From assembly GCA_028551475.1 (NCBI GenBank), contig CM052358.1, forward strand, positions 12,197,938 through 12,261,937: a DNA stretch of 64,000 bases, given 5' to 3'. The number at the start of each line of letters is the position of its first letter. Position 1 is the first letter of the stretch. Below, one piece after another: positions 24,481 to 36,445 of this stretch. The notes beneath the pieces are model-generated. The model saw only the letters and a program-made list of their open reading frames with translations. It searched no databases and was not told the DNA's origin. Origin of the DNA: Casuarina equisetifolia (lineage: Eukaryota > Streptophyta > Magnoliopsida > Fagales > Casuarinaceae). Position numbers and translations under genes: made by a program.

Positions 24481-27423
24481 AGCAAAAAAGGTTACCCAAG
24501 AAGGGGAAAGATATGGGTTACATGCTTATACAAGATGCTCTCAATAGCATTTTTCTTTAGCTTAAGAGGGTTAAATTCATGCACGATAAGAAAAAAGGTT
24601 GGCCCTTACCATGACCTTTCTTAAGAGTCCAACCATAAATTGCTACTTGGTGTTCAAGGAATTTATCCAAGGACAAATCTTGAATGTTGATAGCCTCAGC
24701 AAGCATAAGTCTAGGGACCTTTTATTAAGTTTAAGGAAAGAACATGTATCACATAAGTTTTGATTGGTTGCTCAAAACTTGACATAGCTTCAACTATGTG
24801 ATGACTCTTTGCCACTTCATCCCAAAGTTAATGGAATCTTTGCCTCTTCAAGTAACATTTTGAACTGCTCCTCCATTTGCACTCTTTTGGACTTAAAAAA
24901 AAAAAAAAGACAAACTAAAATCTAGAGTAGGCATAAATAGCCACCAATGGCTTAGCTAAGGTAAGTGACACAATTTTTTGCTCATTTGCTTCGGCTTAAA
25001 TTGATAAAGATGAAAAAGGAAAATATTTGTATCAAGGTTGTATGTTTGAGACAATACATGCTAGTTCATGTAGTTCTCGATCAAGAAAGATATCCAAATT
25101 GTATGATTCATAGCCACTAGTTACGCCACCATGTACTACACCTTAGCCTTTCTCTCCCTTTCTCTTCCAATCCTCATACTTTCATTCATGTTTTTAAGAT
25201 ACCACCCTTTTTATTAATGTTAGGGTGGAAAACTTTTGTCTAGAAGGAAACCTTGGGTAGCTTGAATGGGTAATGGATTGAACTAAATGGATACAAGAAA
25301 CACACCCCCAAAAAATAGACTATATGGCCCATTATTGTGGCTTGCCAATGAAGTGGGAGGGTTCTTATAAAGTTCATTTAACTCTCTATTAATCCTCTTA
25401 GGTGCCATCATTGAACCTTTATTGTCAAGGAATCTTCATTGCAACTCCAATAAGGAGTAACAAGGATAACTGCAGAGCAATAAATCTAGTATTTGTACTA
25501 ATTTGCAATTTTTCCTTTTGTGTTCATAAAAGGCTTTTTAGGATTCTTTAGAAATCAAATAAATTCCCATGATTTCTTTAACTTTCTTCAAATTGCTTGC
25601 ATCATTCAATAAAAGCCCTTTCATAATCAATCCTAATTTGCACAAATGGCTACTTAATTGACCCATTTTTTTCTTGTTGATGTCTTTACTCCTTCACCTC
25701 ACACCATTTCAATTCTTGCCCTTGAGGTCTATCTGGAAAGCCCAATTTCCTTGTTTGGAAGGCAAGGGTCATTCCTTACCTTTGAGTGATTGCTTTGTTT
25801 CACCTCCTTGATGGCATATACCCATGTCTGGAAAAATTTGCCACTACCACTAACAATGACGAGTCAGTTGTGAGAATTACCAATCCAACCTACACCAACT
25901 AGCATATTTGTGACTAAACAATGCTCAAATACCTTTAGGAGGAGAACAAACTAATAAACCCATCTTAAATAATGTGGTCTTAGCACCCAATACACTACCC
26001 TTGCAACAATGATCTTAGTCCACACAAGGAATATGATGATGAGCAAGGAAGGCCTTTGAGATCTCTATTACGAGCTTTCAAGATGGATTGTGTTACTAAT
26101 CTATTTAGAGGCTAATCAAGTAAAATTAGCAAGCTAAAATGGTTTTTCTTCCAAATTTTTACTATAAAAAAATTAGCGAGAGAAAGACAGGTAAATTGAA
26201 TTCAAATAGAGAAAAGTTATAAAAGACTTTGCATTCCCTTTTAATGTACCCTTTTTTTATGGGCAAAAACATTGACCACCTTGTCCTATAAGGCTACTTG
26301 GGTGTGACTTACTTGCATGAAGTAAGCAATTAGCCAAAATTATGCCTACATGCCTCCTTTCTTATTGTTGTCATTCCTACACATTAATTGATTATTTTAA
26401 CCCTTATTGTATCCCTAATCTTGATTACAGGGATCCATAATTATTTTTAAAGAATACCAAAACTTGTGCAAGGTGTGCGTGTGCCACACTTTTTCAAAGT
26501 AATGGGTCCTTAGTAGCTTATAAAGGTGCAAGCATGACTAAAGCACTTGCCTAGTTGTTCCTATCACCTCCTTCCATCTTGCACGGATTTGCATAGGCCA
26601 TGGTGGAAACTTCCTTGACAAATGCCAAAGAACTCAATTATCCTACATTCTTTATAAACCACCCTCCATGATATTCAACATGTCTTTAGCTAATTTGGCA
26701 AAGACCTTGTTAGTGCATACCTCTTACTCGTAAGGCCATCCTAGACCTCTCTAACCAAGCCTTTCCTATAACTTTGCCTATGGTTTTATTTCTTACATTG
26801 CCTAAAATACCCAACACACTAATAACTAGAGTTCTCATAACTTGACTTGAACTAAGCCTAACTCAAAAGCTAACCTAGGAGTCAGAAGTTCCTTCATTTA
26901 AGCTTCACAACAAAAGATTGCATACTTGATTTGCAAATTTTGTCATACACACATTCAACCATATGCCAAGTGACATTAAGCTTAAGATTGGATGGCGTGG
27001 AAAAAATTCACTATGGACTCTAATATCACATTAAAAGGCCTAAAAACTCACCCCAAAAGTTAGTTTAAAGGTTGGATAGAATTTTTTTTTTTCATTTAAA
27101 CTTCATTCATGATCTTTTCTAATGGTGTAGAACTCTCATCTTGCACAAACTTTCCTTCACATCAAGTCTTATTGGGCTCAGGATTGTATAAGGTGGAATA
27201 GATTTAACATAGTCCTTGATATCAAGTTACACATCTAAGAAAATTATAAACTTAAATATGTACCTTTCTTTTAAAAGTCTGGAGACATCACATCAAGAGT
27301 CTGGGCAAATAGACAAAGAATAAAAGAAATTGATTGAACTAGTTTGAAGGATATTAACTTAGCCACATTTAAATAAACCAATTTAGGTATAAGTGCTTCA
27401 CAAAAATTTGTGGGTTTACATAA
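24481..27423. other. Decayed repeat-like desert
   Basis: AT-rich sequence with stop codons in all frames. On the minus strand several stretches read as short protein-like runs between stops, which suggests dead coding or retroelement sequence. Only the E2 pseudogene at 25192-25408 could be identified. No LTR pair, RT motif or other hallmark was found in the rest. Confidence 0.4.
25192..25408 (-). pseudogene. Ubiquitin-conjugating enzyme E2 (UBC4/5 class) pseudogene fragment
   Basis: Reading the minus strand from an ATG at 25408, pieces of a UBC4/5-class E2 appear in order but in different frames: MAPKRINRELNEL and NPPTS at the N terminus, LHWQATIMG, GGVFLVSI, YPFKLPKVSF, then TKVFHPNIN followed by a GGIL remnant. 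Relative to a complete enzyme a short segment between NPPTS and HWQATIMG is missing, a stop follows GGVFLVSI, and at least two frameshifts are needed. The conserved HPN triad is present, but the fragment ends before the catalytic cysteine. The pieces run without introns at sites where plant UBC genes usually have them, suggesting a retrocopy. It cannot make an active enzyme. Family identification is firm; the retrocopy origin is inferred. Confidence 0.8.
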
Positions 27424-28204
27424 AATGGGAGAGATGGCCAATAAGAATGATGGGTTAAGAAGAAGAAATGAATTTCTTAACACGAGTATTCTTCTCTGTC
27501 AAGCTACCATGGAAGGTGATTGGTTGCTATAAGATCCATACTTGCCACAAATGAAGGTACAATTTGACTTCTTATGATAAAGTCAAAAATACCACTTTTT
27601 GCATTACAATTGCAACAGACCAAACCATCTTCACTTGAGAACTATTGGAATGGATGAATCCATGTGTTTTAGAGATAAGAAACCATGACATATGCATAGC
27701 CTTACATGTTGCTATTATATTTGGCACAGTTAAAATTGTTAAAGATTTGGTAAAGGTGGATAGAAATTTTCTATTTATGGTATATGTATACTAGTACCTC
27801 TTTCGATTGTCATTTTTTTTGGGGAAAATCAAGAAACAACATTGTACCTATTCTATGAAACTCTTTTTGAAGATTTGAAACATAATTGAACACATTAGTC
27901 TCTTCTTAGAAAATATTTACAATGATTTATATGACATAGTATTAGAAAATCAAGAAAAGAACTCAAAATTAACACTTTTTGAAGATGCCAACAAGTGGAT
28001 AGCATTGTAATTTTGTTAAGAAAAACTTCATGGATTGGAGCCTAAATTCAACTATAAATTTAGGAAAAGCTCTTAAGCTCTTTTTAGTATGTATTCAACT
28101 AAGACTTCCATTATTTCTAGTGTGGCATTTTACAAGTTCTAATGGAATTTGTAACAAAGCTTTGATGCAAACAGTGGCTAATCAATTAGTTCATCCTTTT
28201 TGGG
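27424..28204 (+). pseudogene. Ankyrin-repeat protein pseudogene, copy A
   Basis: Begins with a recognisable N terminus (ATG at 27424; KNDGLRRRNEFLNT, then a decayed form of the PLYQAAMKGDW segment typical of plant ACD6/ITN1-like ankyrin proteins). It continues through an ankyrin repeat at about 27670-27770 (IRNHD, IALHVAIIFGTVKIVKDLV, VDRNFL) and a later linker. Many stops and frameshifts interrupt it. It is the first of four related copies in one direction and lacks the transmembrane PGG domain of intact family members. Confidence 0.75.
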
Positions 28205-28668
28205 AAATTGTTCAAATGTTGTCAAGAAAAAAATTCTTTCTCCTACTTGAAAGGTATTCATCTTTATTTACCAATGTTGTAAAATTAAGAAATGTTGAGT
28301 TGAAAAGAAGAAATGAGTTTCATAACACATGTATACCTCTCTATCAAGCTACATGAAAAGTGTTCAAATATTCCAAGAAATGAATTCTTTACCTTACTTG
28401 ATAGGCATTCATCTTTACTCACTGATGCTATAAAATTAAGAAATGTTAAGTTGATAAAAGAATAAATGAATTTCTTAACATGGATATACCTCTCAATCAG
28501 GTTGGCATGAAAGTTGTTAGAATATTTTCAAGATATGAATTCTTTATCTTACTTGATAAACATTCATCTTTACTTGTTTGATGCTATAAAATTGAGAAAT
28601 GTTGAGTTGATTAGAGAATAAATGAGTTTCTTAACATGGGTATTCTTCTCTATCAAGTAGCCATGAAA
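28205..28668 (+). repeat. Three tandem 155-bp linker-to-N-terminus units (A1-A3)
   Basis: Units at 28205-28358, 28359-28512 and 28513-28668. Each reads as a decayed fusion: the interdomain linker (RNEFF.LL.RHSSL..., then KLRNVE) joined directly to the gene's beginning (RRNEFLNT.IPLYQA). The junction falls between NVE and the RRNEF segment in every unit, so all derive from one original recombination event and were then amplified. Confidence 0.75.
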
Positions 28669-29174
28669 GATGATCAATGAGCTTTCAAATTCATACTTGC
28701 CATAAATAGAGGTGCAATTTGACTTCTTGTGATAGGATTAATAATATTGCTCTTTGCATTACAATTTCAACAAACTAAACCATCTTCACTAGAGAACTAT
28801 TGGAATGGATGAATCCAAAAAACTTGGAATAAGAAACCATGATGGATGCATAGCCTTACATCTTACTACTACATTTGGCATGATTGAAATTGCTGAAAAG
28901 TTAAAGAGGCTGAATAGAAATTTGTTATTGATGCATAATACCCTTGGATCGATATCTTTTCAAATTGTTACTTTTAGGGGAAATCGAGAAATGACATTAA
29001 ACCTATTCTATGAAACTCCTTTTGAAGATTTGGAACATAATCAACACATTTATATTTTCTTAGTGACTATTTTCAGTGATTTATATGATAGTAATGGAGA
29101 TTTAGAAAAAGAAGCCAACATCAACACTTACAAAAAGTGCAAGATAACCATTCAATTAGTTCATCTTCTTTGGG
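28669..29174 (+). pseudogene. Ankyrin-repeat protein pseudogene, copy B (longest open stretch)
   Basis: Contains an open frame of 148 codons from 28805, the best-preserved stretch of the array: MDESKKLGIRNHDGCIALHL, then an ankyrin repeat (FGMIEIAEKLKRLNRNLL), GNREMTLNLFYETPFEDL and the linker. The N-terminal PLYQA region at 28645-28800 is out of frame, and compared with copy A about 180 bp is missing before the linker near 29140. It is unlikely to be functional: no initiation context, missing N terminus and no PGG domain. Confidence 0.7.
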
Positions 29175-29487
29175 AAATAGTTCAAATATTGTTGAGAAAT
29201 GAATTCTTTCTCCTACTTGGAGGCATTCATCTCTACTTAATAATGTTGTAAAATTAAGAAATACTAAGTTGATAAAAGAAGCAATGAGTTTCTTAACATG
29301 AATTTACCTTTCTATCAAGTTGCCATGAAACGTATTTGAATATTCCTGATGTATGAATTCTTTATCTTACTTAATAGGCATTTATCTTTACCATTGATGT
29401 TATAAAATTTTTAAAAAAATGTTGAGTTGATAAAAAATAAATAAGTTTCATAACATGGGTATTCTTGTTTATCAAGTAGCTATGAAA
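29175..29487 (+). repeat. Two tandem 155-bp linker-to-N-terminus units (B1-B2)
   Basis: Units at 29175-29330 and 29331-29487, homologous to A1-A3 and in the same orientation. Each ends in the CTATCAAGT..CCATGAAA motif that leads into either another unit or the next long copy. Confidence 0.7.
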
Positions 29488-30146
29488 GGTGATTGGTGGG
29501 CTTCGAGATTCATACTTGACTTCCTATGATAAAATTAATGATATTACTCCTTGTATTGCAATTTCAATAGACCAAACCATCTTCACTAGAGAATTATTAG
29601 AATGGATGAATCCATAAGACTTAGTGATGAGAAACCATGATGGATGCTTAGCCTAACATCCTACCACTACATTTGACATAATTTAAATTGTTAAAGAGTT
29701 AGGGAGGGTGGATAGAAATTTGCTATTAATGCATAGTACCTCTAGATTAATACCTTTTTAAATTGTTACTTTTGGCAAAAATTGAGAATTGACATTGAAC
29801 GTATTCTATGAAATTCCTTTTGAAGATTTGGAACCTAATCAACATATTTATCTTTTCTTAGTAATGATCTATATGATATAGTATAGGATACTCGAAAAAA
29901 GAGTTTAACATCAGCACTTGCAAAAAATGCAAATAGGTAGATGACACTAGAACTTTTGTCCTGAAAGAATTCATGAATTGGAGCCCAAAGTCAACTATCA
30001 GTTTAAAAAAAGCTCTCAACCTTATGTTGTTTTATTTTTAACTTAGACTTTCATCATTTCTAGTGTAACAATTCATAAATTATAATAAAATTTGTAATAA
30101 AGCTTTGATGCAAATATTAGCTAATCAATTAGTTCATCTTCTTTGA
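29488..30146 (+). pseudogene. Ankyrin-repeat protein pseudogene, copy C
   Basis: Same order of remnants as copies A and B: GDWWAS.F, a WMNP..LVMRNHDGCLA region near 29600-29650, RVDRNLLLMHST, FYEIPFEDLEPNQHIYLFL, and the segment before the linker, including the approximately 180 bp absent from copy B. Multiple stops and frameshifts interrupt it. Confidence 0.7.
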
Positions 30147-30452
30147 AAAAGTATTTGAATATTCTTAAGAAATGAATTATTTATCCTACTTGAGAGGCAT
30201 TCATCTTTATTCATTGATTTGTGTAAAATTAGGAAATGCTAAGTTAAGAAGAAGAAATGCGTTTCTTAACACAAAATAACACTCTATCAAGTTACCATAA
30301 AAGGTGTTCAGATATGCTGAAAAATGTATTCTTGTTCCTACTTGAGAGGCATTCATTTTTAATTATTAATTATAGAAAATTAAATGCTAAGTTAAAAAGA
30401 AAAAATGAGTTTCTTAACACAAGTATTCCTTTATATTAAGTTGCCATGAAAG
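30147..30452 (+). repeat. Two tandem 155-bp linker-to-N-terminus units (C1-C2)
   Basis: Units at 30147-30303 and 30304-30452. They match the other units in the RHSSL, KLR(N) and RRNEFLNT..PLY segments, with the same internal junction. Confidence 0.7.
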
Positions 30453-31390
30453 GTGGATGGTGAGTTGTAAGATTCATACTTGCTATAAATAAAGGTCCAA
30501 TTTGATTTCCTATGAGAGGATCAAATGATACTATTCTTTGCATTGTAATTTCAACATGCCAAACCATCTTCACTAAAGAACTTTCAAATGGATAAATCCA
30601 AAAGGCATTATATGTTGCTTCTAAATTTGGCACAATCAAAATTGTTGAAAAGTTGTGATGGTGGATAGAAGTTTGCTATTGATGTATACCTCTTAAGATT
30701 GTTGTTTTTTAGGAAAACCAAGAAATGTTATTATACTTATTCTATAAGCCTTCTTTTAAAGATTTGGAACATAATCAATGTATTAATCTCTTTTCAGAGA
30801 CTATCTACGATGATTTATATGATATAACACTAGAGATTCTTTAAGAGAATCCAACATTAGCACTTGCATAAACATAAATAGGTGGACCGCAATACAACTT
30901 TTCTTAAGAAAAACCTCATGGATTGGAGCCTAAAGTCAATTATTAGTTTAGGAAAAGTTCTTTGACTCTTATTAGTTTGTCTTCAACTTAGAATTTCATC
31001 ATTTCAAGTGTGACCTTTCACAAGTTTTAATGGAATTTGTAACAAAGTTTTTATGCAAACATTAGCCAATCAATTAGTTCATCATTTTTGGGAAAGTATT
31101 CAAATATTATCAAGAAATGAATTCTTCACCTTACTTGATAGGCATTCATCTTTATTAGTTAAAGTTACAAAATTAGAAAATGTGGAGTTTCTATCTATAC
31201 ATAGGCATTCTTATCTTGATGTAGGAGACAAGGTTATTAGATTAGATAGAGGGAAAGCATATAGTGTATTTCATATAGGTGTTTCATATTGGCAAGAGAA
31301 AGTATTCCATTGTGTAAAAGAGGATACCATGTTAAAGAAAACATTTCCAAGTTTGGTTCTTAAGGATAAAACAACTTACTACATCTAGTT
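30453..31390 (+). pseudogene. Ankyrin-repeat protein pseudogene, copy D (only copy with the distal part)
   Basis: Starts like the other copies, but after the linker (31053 onward: NQLVHHFWES.QILSRNEFFTLLDRHSSLL) it continues into sequence normally found further along in these proteins: KLENVEFLSI, then VFHIGVSYWQEKVFH. Its 111-codon open frame at 31053-31388 shows what followed the NVE junction before the duplications. It ends before the PGG/transmembrane domain. It is a pseudogene. Confidence 0.75.
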
Positions 31391-34300
31391 GCATTGATAC
31401 TCCTTGAAAATTAATAAAATATTATATTAGTAGTATCATTTCAAATGCAATGAGAATTTTTATAGTTTAAGGAGACTAAAAAGATTATACCACCTTCATA
31501 TGTCAAATCCAAGAATTCAAAAGTCATAACACCTTATTAAGTATTTATAAGAAAAAACATAAATGTCTATGAAAATATGGTAAAAATTGGTTAAATGACA
31601 CAATAAGCAATTGCATCATTGTGACAAAATTATTTGTTAGAGGTTTGCAATACCATGTAAGCTAACTTTTGAGTTAAGCTTTAAGCATTTTAACTCATTA
31701 ACAAAGCTAGACTATAAGTTGAAAATTCACCTAGTAATGTAACTTCATTGATTGCCTAAACTAATTTTGGTTGCTCCATCTTTGTTGATACTATTGGTGT
31801 TTATGCACAAACATAAAAGACATGCGATATTGAAGATGAGAGGAAAGTGTTAATGCTTCAAAAGTTAGTGAACAAATTACTTTTATGCCACTTAGGGATT
31901 CAATGCTCCAAGGTTTGTTATTTATGCTTTATGTATTATGTCCACAAGATGTCTTAAAAATTCAGATAAGGAAGCTTTCACCCTATAAAGTACAGACATT
32001 ACAACAAATCATAAACATCATCAAAGACTAACAAAGCTCTGCCTTTACTATATCAAAAACCTTTCTTTTAATATGTTCACTACTAACAGATCAAAATCCA
32101 AATGATCCTTTAGTACTTCATCTAGCTTTTGGATTAGCCCTTTAGGCCTTCTTGTACATAAAATTCAAAAATAAAAACCATAAAAATGGGAGACAAAGGT
32201 TAGGAAGTTGAATGAAATCTAAGCTAATAGATGATCATGGAACTATTTAAAAACTTCTTTTGATTATTGTAACTCCCTTGCATATTTTGTTTAATTATTC
32301 TATTCCTTTGATACAAAATTGGGAAGCCATTAAATACACCATAATGAACCTAAAGCCCATTATCATATATAAAACTTGTTAAAATTAGCCAAGATCTATA
32401 TGGTTGGTTCATGAAATGATAGGCTAGATAGAAATGAAGCTTCCTCCCTTTATCATCATCATTTCCTCAATCAGTGAAAGGGTAAAAAGATCTAGCTTTT
32501 ATCTTCTTGTGCAAATCACTTCCACAATGCTGCATAAATTTCTAAAATGGAAAAAAAGTCATTTTTTTTTTCACAAACTAGTTTTGCCTAAAAAAATTTA
32601 AAATAACATGTAACCATATAATGGTTAACATTTGAAAAGAGCCAACTAATGTTAAGAAAGTATTCTTCCAAGGCATCCTAATAGTATAAATAAGAGAAAA
32701 CAAGGTGATGAAGTAAAACTTTACTATAGGCATTTCCACTTTATAGTCTTTAGACATTTCTTAACACATGGTAGGAATATATCATTCTTGCAAAGCTCAA
32801 GAAGTCACGTCTAACAATTGCAATTATCTAGCATCTTAAATTATTGGTAAGGATTTATACTAAAAGTACAATGTAATAGGTTATAATTATTTGCATGCAC
32901 CTAATTATCACATTTTTTTAACTTCCATCCAAACTATTATTTACCACTTTAATCTTAAAAGCTTTTAAATAAAGATGTCTATTATCATTATTGGTTTGAG
33001 ATTATAATGCTATGTTACTGGTGTAATATTAAAACCTACAAAAGCTCAAGACCAAAAGAAGCCTATGTTTCCAATCAAAATGATTGGAAAAGCATACAAT
33101 GCAAAGGTACTTTCTAGTTATTTATGCATCTTTTCCCTCTATCCCAAGGCTTCTTTCAAAGTTTCTATTGGCACTAATGATGCATTATTACACTTTGAGA
33201 TGGTGTAACCTCTAGCAAATGTATTTGAAAGAACTCATTCACCATGTCTTACTATAGCTAATGTTAAGGACCTTATTCACCAAGTCCATTCTTGATCCTC
33301 TACTACCTTGTTTCTCATCTAAATTAAATCTTCTAGTTTATTAACTCAACACTTCCTTGAGTTCATTAATCATGAGCCACAATCTCATTTGTATTGTTTT
33401 CATGTTTATGGTATTAAACATATGACTATTGATGTTTTAATCCATATTTAAGAGTTAAAATTTCTAATGGTATTTACAATTTTAAGAAAGCCTAGTGTAA
33501 GTTCAAACTTCATTACAAGTTCTCTATTGGGGGAATGGATTATTGGTATATGTGGTTGCCAAAAAAAGGCCTTATGGGGCCTAGCCTAAGTGACCTAAAG
33601 GTGGGCTCGACCTATTGCTTGCAGAAGGTTACAAAAAGGGGCCCATGGTGGGCTTAGTTCATAAGAGCCCAAGTGAATAGCTCAAGTGATTCACGTGAGA
33701 TATTTACCAAAAAGATTATAGGCATAAGTAAGTCAAAGTTGTTAAAGAATAAAGTATATGCTTTAACTATGAACTATAGTTTTTGATCCAGTAACAATGT
33801 CTAAGTGTCCTAATGTATTTTTTAATAAATATATAAGTTTGTTCATCTAGGAATAGGAAAATACAAAGACTTAGGAGTATACATCAGCATTACAATTCAT
33901 TTAACAAAAAATCAAATTTGAAATCCTCCAATTATGACACAACAAAGATTTACCTAAGAGGATTTAATATTCTTAAATAAAAATACTATCTCATGTACTA
34001 TTTTTTTTATTCTAACTAGTAAGATTGATATTTCAACAATCTTATTTTTGAAAAATTTATGATTTCATTCAAACCATATACAATAGATACATACTAAGAA
34101 AAAAAATTTTAAAAACTTTGCAGTCATAAATGCATCTATGATTTCATTTCTTTTAGTTACTTTTTGCAATTCAAAATTTCAATCACTGATGATCCTATGA
34201 GACCTTGTTGTACAAGAATACTTTACCAAATTTGTCCAATACAAGTATATTGAAAAAAATAAGTATCACCTACTTTTAAATTGAAACCTATAGAAATTAC

Positions 34301-35779
34301 AATATAGGTCAATTGACAAGAGCCGTTGAGATAATACTTCTGTTGTAAGAGCTTGTCCCTATATATGAATTATCCAACCAAGTTGTGTTTGTTGATTCCA
34401 TTTGACCATATCAAGTCATGTCATTTGACATCAACATTAACTTTGTGTAATTTCTTGTATGTCTTTTTTAATTATACAAAAGTTTAAAGAATGTAGATGT
34501 AAGAATCTGTTGTGACTTGAAAAGACTTTTCCAACTTCATGCTATATTTTCTTAAATGTCAAGATGCATAATTGAAGTTTTATTAAGTCTAGTACAATAA
34601 ATACTTGAATAATTGATAAGATTCTAAAATAATTGCCTCAATAGAACCTTATTCAACATTTTATGTGTATGTATATATAAACTCAAGAAATGTGCAATAA
34701 AGAAAGAGAAAAATTGTTATAAAGATAATAATATTTCATAATGATATTATAGGTAAGTCAAATCCCCCACATGTGTGCATTTTCAATGCACCTGCATGTG
34801 CATCAACATTGTAATGTATTTATGCTGAGGATATTCAAAATGGCGGTAACCTTCACTTGCATGTCAACAACATCCCCACATTAAAAATGAAGGAAAAATA
34901 TTCCTACCATCATCCAAATTCAAATGACAAGAGAAAAGTGAAAATCTCTACCATGTGACTTGATTTTTTACATTATGCCTTCTTAATTCTTCTATAGTCT
35001 CAAGTATTTCATCCTCTCCTCGTGATGCCTCAATTGCTAGACCTTACATGCTACTTTTAAGCTACTTCACGTTGAACAATGACTAGTCGAAGAAATGTAT
35101 ATTTCAAAGTTGACGTTTAAGGTTTGATCTCTCACCTTGAAAGACCAAGAAAACACATAATAAAAACGCACTTTGATTGCACAACATCATTTGAGCTTAT
35201 CGATAGTTTTACTTAAACTACCCAACATCATTTCTAGGTCAAAAGACTTTTCCTAACTAATATGATGCCATATAGAGAAACGATCAATGAAAAGGAAAGA
35301 GAGTGGCAACCGTTGCCCCATTTTGAAATCTATCTATCCAAAAATATGCGAAGTCTACTGTGGAGATTCCATATTGCTTTAAAGCAACCTTCAGCTATCC
35401 CATGCACAAACCAACTACTCTTGCATGTTGAAAGGAAAAACATTTTCTTGTAAACTACATAATTTCTTGTGTACAATTGTCTCTAACTCTCTCTCTCTCT
35501 CTCACTCTCCTTTACTTACTGCAATTCGTATGCTTGTTGCATTAGAAATTAAATTGGATTGCTTGTGTACACACTCTCTCTTGTACATTTGCACATCAAT
35601 ATACATACCCTAAAAGGTTACAAAAGTAAGCCAAAACAATAAAGGACTAAAAGCAAATTAAATACCCAATTCAACCCTCATTCTTGGGTAGCCATTAAGC
35701 CTAGCAATTACAACACAAGTAAAATCCTTTCTTGTATAGCATGTCTCATTGGTAAAAGCCATCATCACCGCTATAACAA
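31391..35779. other. AT-rich spacer left of the gypsy element
   Basis: No gene or complete mobile element is recognised. A slightly GC-richer patch occurs at 33540-33720. A CT microsatellite lies at 35487-35507. Long runs of stops in all frames suggest old decayed repeats. Confidence 0.4.
35487..35507 (+). repeat. CT dinucleotide microsatellite
   Basis: A run of CT units with one CA interruption near its end, in AT-rich spacer. Confidence 0.8.
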
Positions 35780-35784
35780 CCCTC
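35780..35784 (+). repeat. Target-site duplication (left) of the gypsy element
   Basis: CCCTC directly precedes the TG that opens the 5' LTR. The same five bases follow the final CA of the 3' LTR at 41503-41507. Confidence 0.85.
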
Positions 35785-36376
35785 TGATACAAGAAGCCAC
35801 GTAGGCATGTGATCAAGCTGGCAGGAGAAGATATCTTAGAGGGGTGGGTGTTGTATCAAGAAAGGAATGAATGGGAGTCGTGAAAGAAAAAAAGATTGGT
35901 GATTGATTCGGATTACGTGGAAGGAAAGAAGGTGGTAATGTGAAGAGCAACAATTCAAATTTGAATTCAAGTGTAGCGGGCATAAGATATCTTTTAAAGT
36001 CAACTTCCTTATTTTACAATCATTAATCAGGGGTGGTTGGGATTTCTTTATTTAAAGAAATTCGAATAAATTGCATTATTTAATATTTCCTAGTTTTTCA
36101 ATTTTAATTATGTAATGTGAGGACTTTCCTTTAGAAGGGGGAGTAGACGACTAGAAATAAGGGCGAGGACAATCAAAGAAAGTAGGGAAAAATTTGTAAT
36201 CTGTTTTCCAATTTTGTAACTATCCTTGCGATTCAATGGAATTATCTTCCTAACTCTTCCTATTCTGAATTACGTTACAACCATAGGTCATCCTTGTAAA
36301 AGCAAGAATAGGAAAGTATAGGATGACTTTCTAGTAGTCGGTCCAGTTACTCGCTCATTCACACGAGCATGTAAGA
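35785..36376 (+). repeat. 5' LTR of the gypsy element
   Basis: Begins TGATACAAGAAGCC and aligns over its full length with 40912-41502. By eye there are about 40 mismatches over about 590 bp, mostly transitions. The last bases are AAGA where the 3' LTR has AACA, so the terminal CA has mutated here. Confidence 0.9.
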
Positions 36377-36395
36377 TAGTGGCATCGGAGTCGGT
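36377..36395 (+). promoter_or_regulatory. Primer-binding site of the gypsy element
   Basis: TAGTGGCATCGGAGTCGG follows the 5' LTR. It differs by a few bases from the usual TGGTATCAGAGC complement of initiator methionine tRNA. Confidence 0.6.
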
Positions 36396-36445
36396 TATCG
36401 AAGCCATCCATGAAGAACGCCTGACTTGAAAAGATTGAAGCTAAC

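Noticed and set aside
28805..29251. 148-codon open frame as a functional small ankyrin protein
   Set aside because: It is an internal piece of a broken ankyrin gene: the N-terminal segment is out of frame, an internal part is missing relative to copies A and C, and no PGG domain follows.
27424..31390. CRISPR-like or satellite array
   Set aside because: The repeats are long, protein-derived and spaced by gene remnants; they have no short palindromic repeats with unique spacers.
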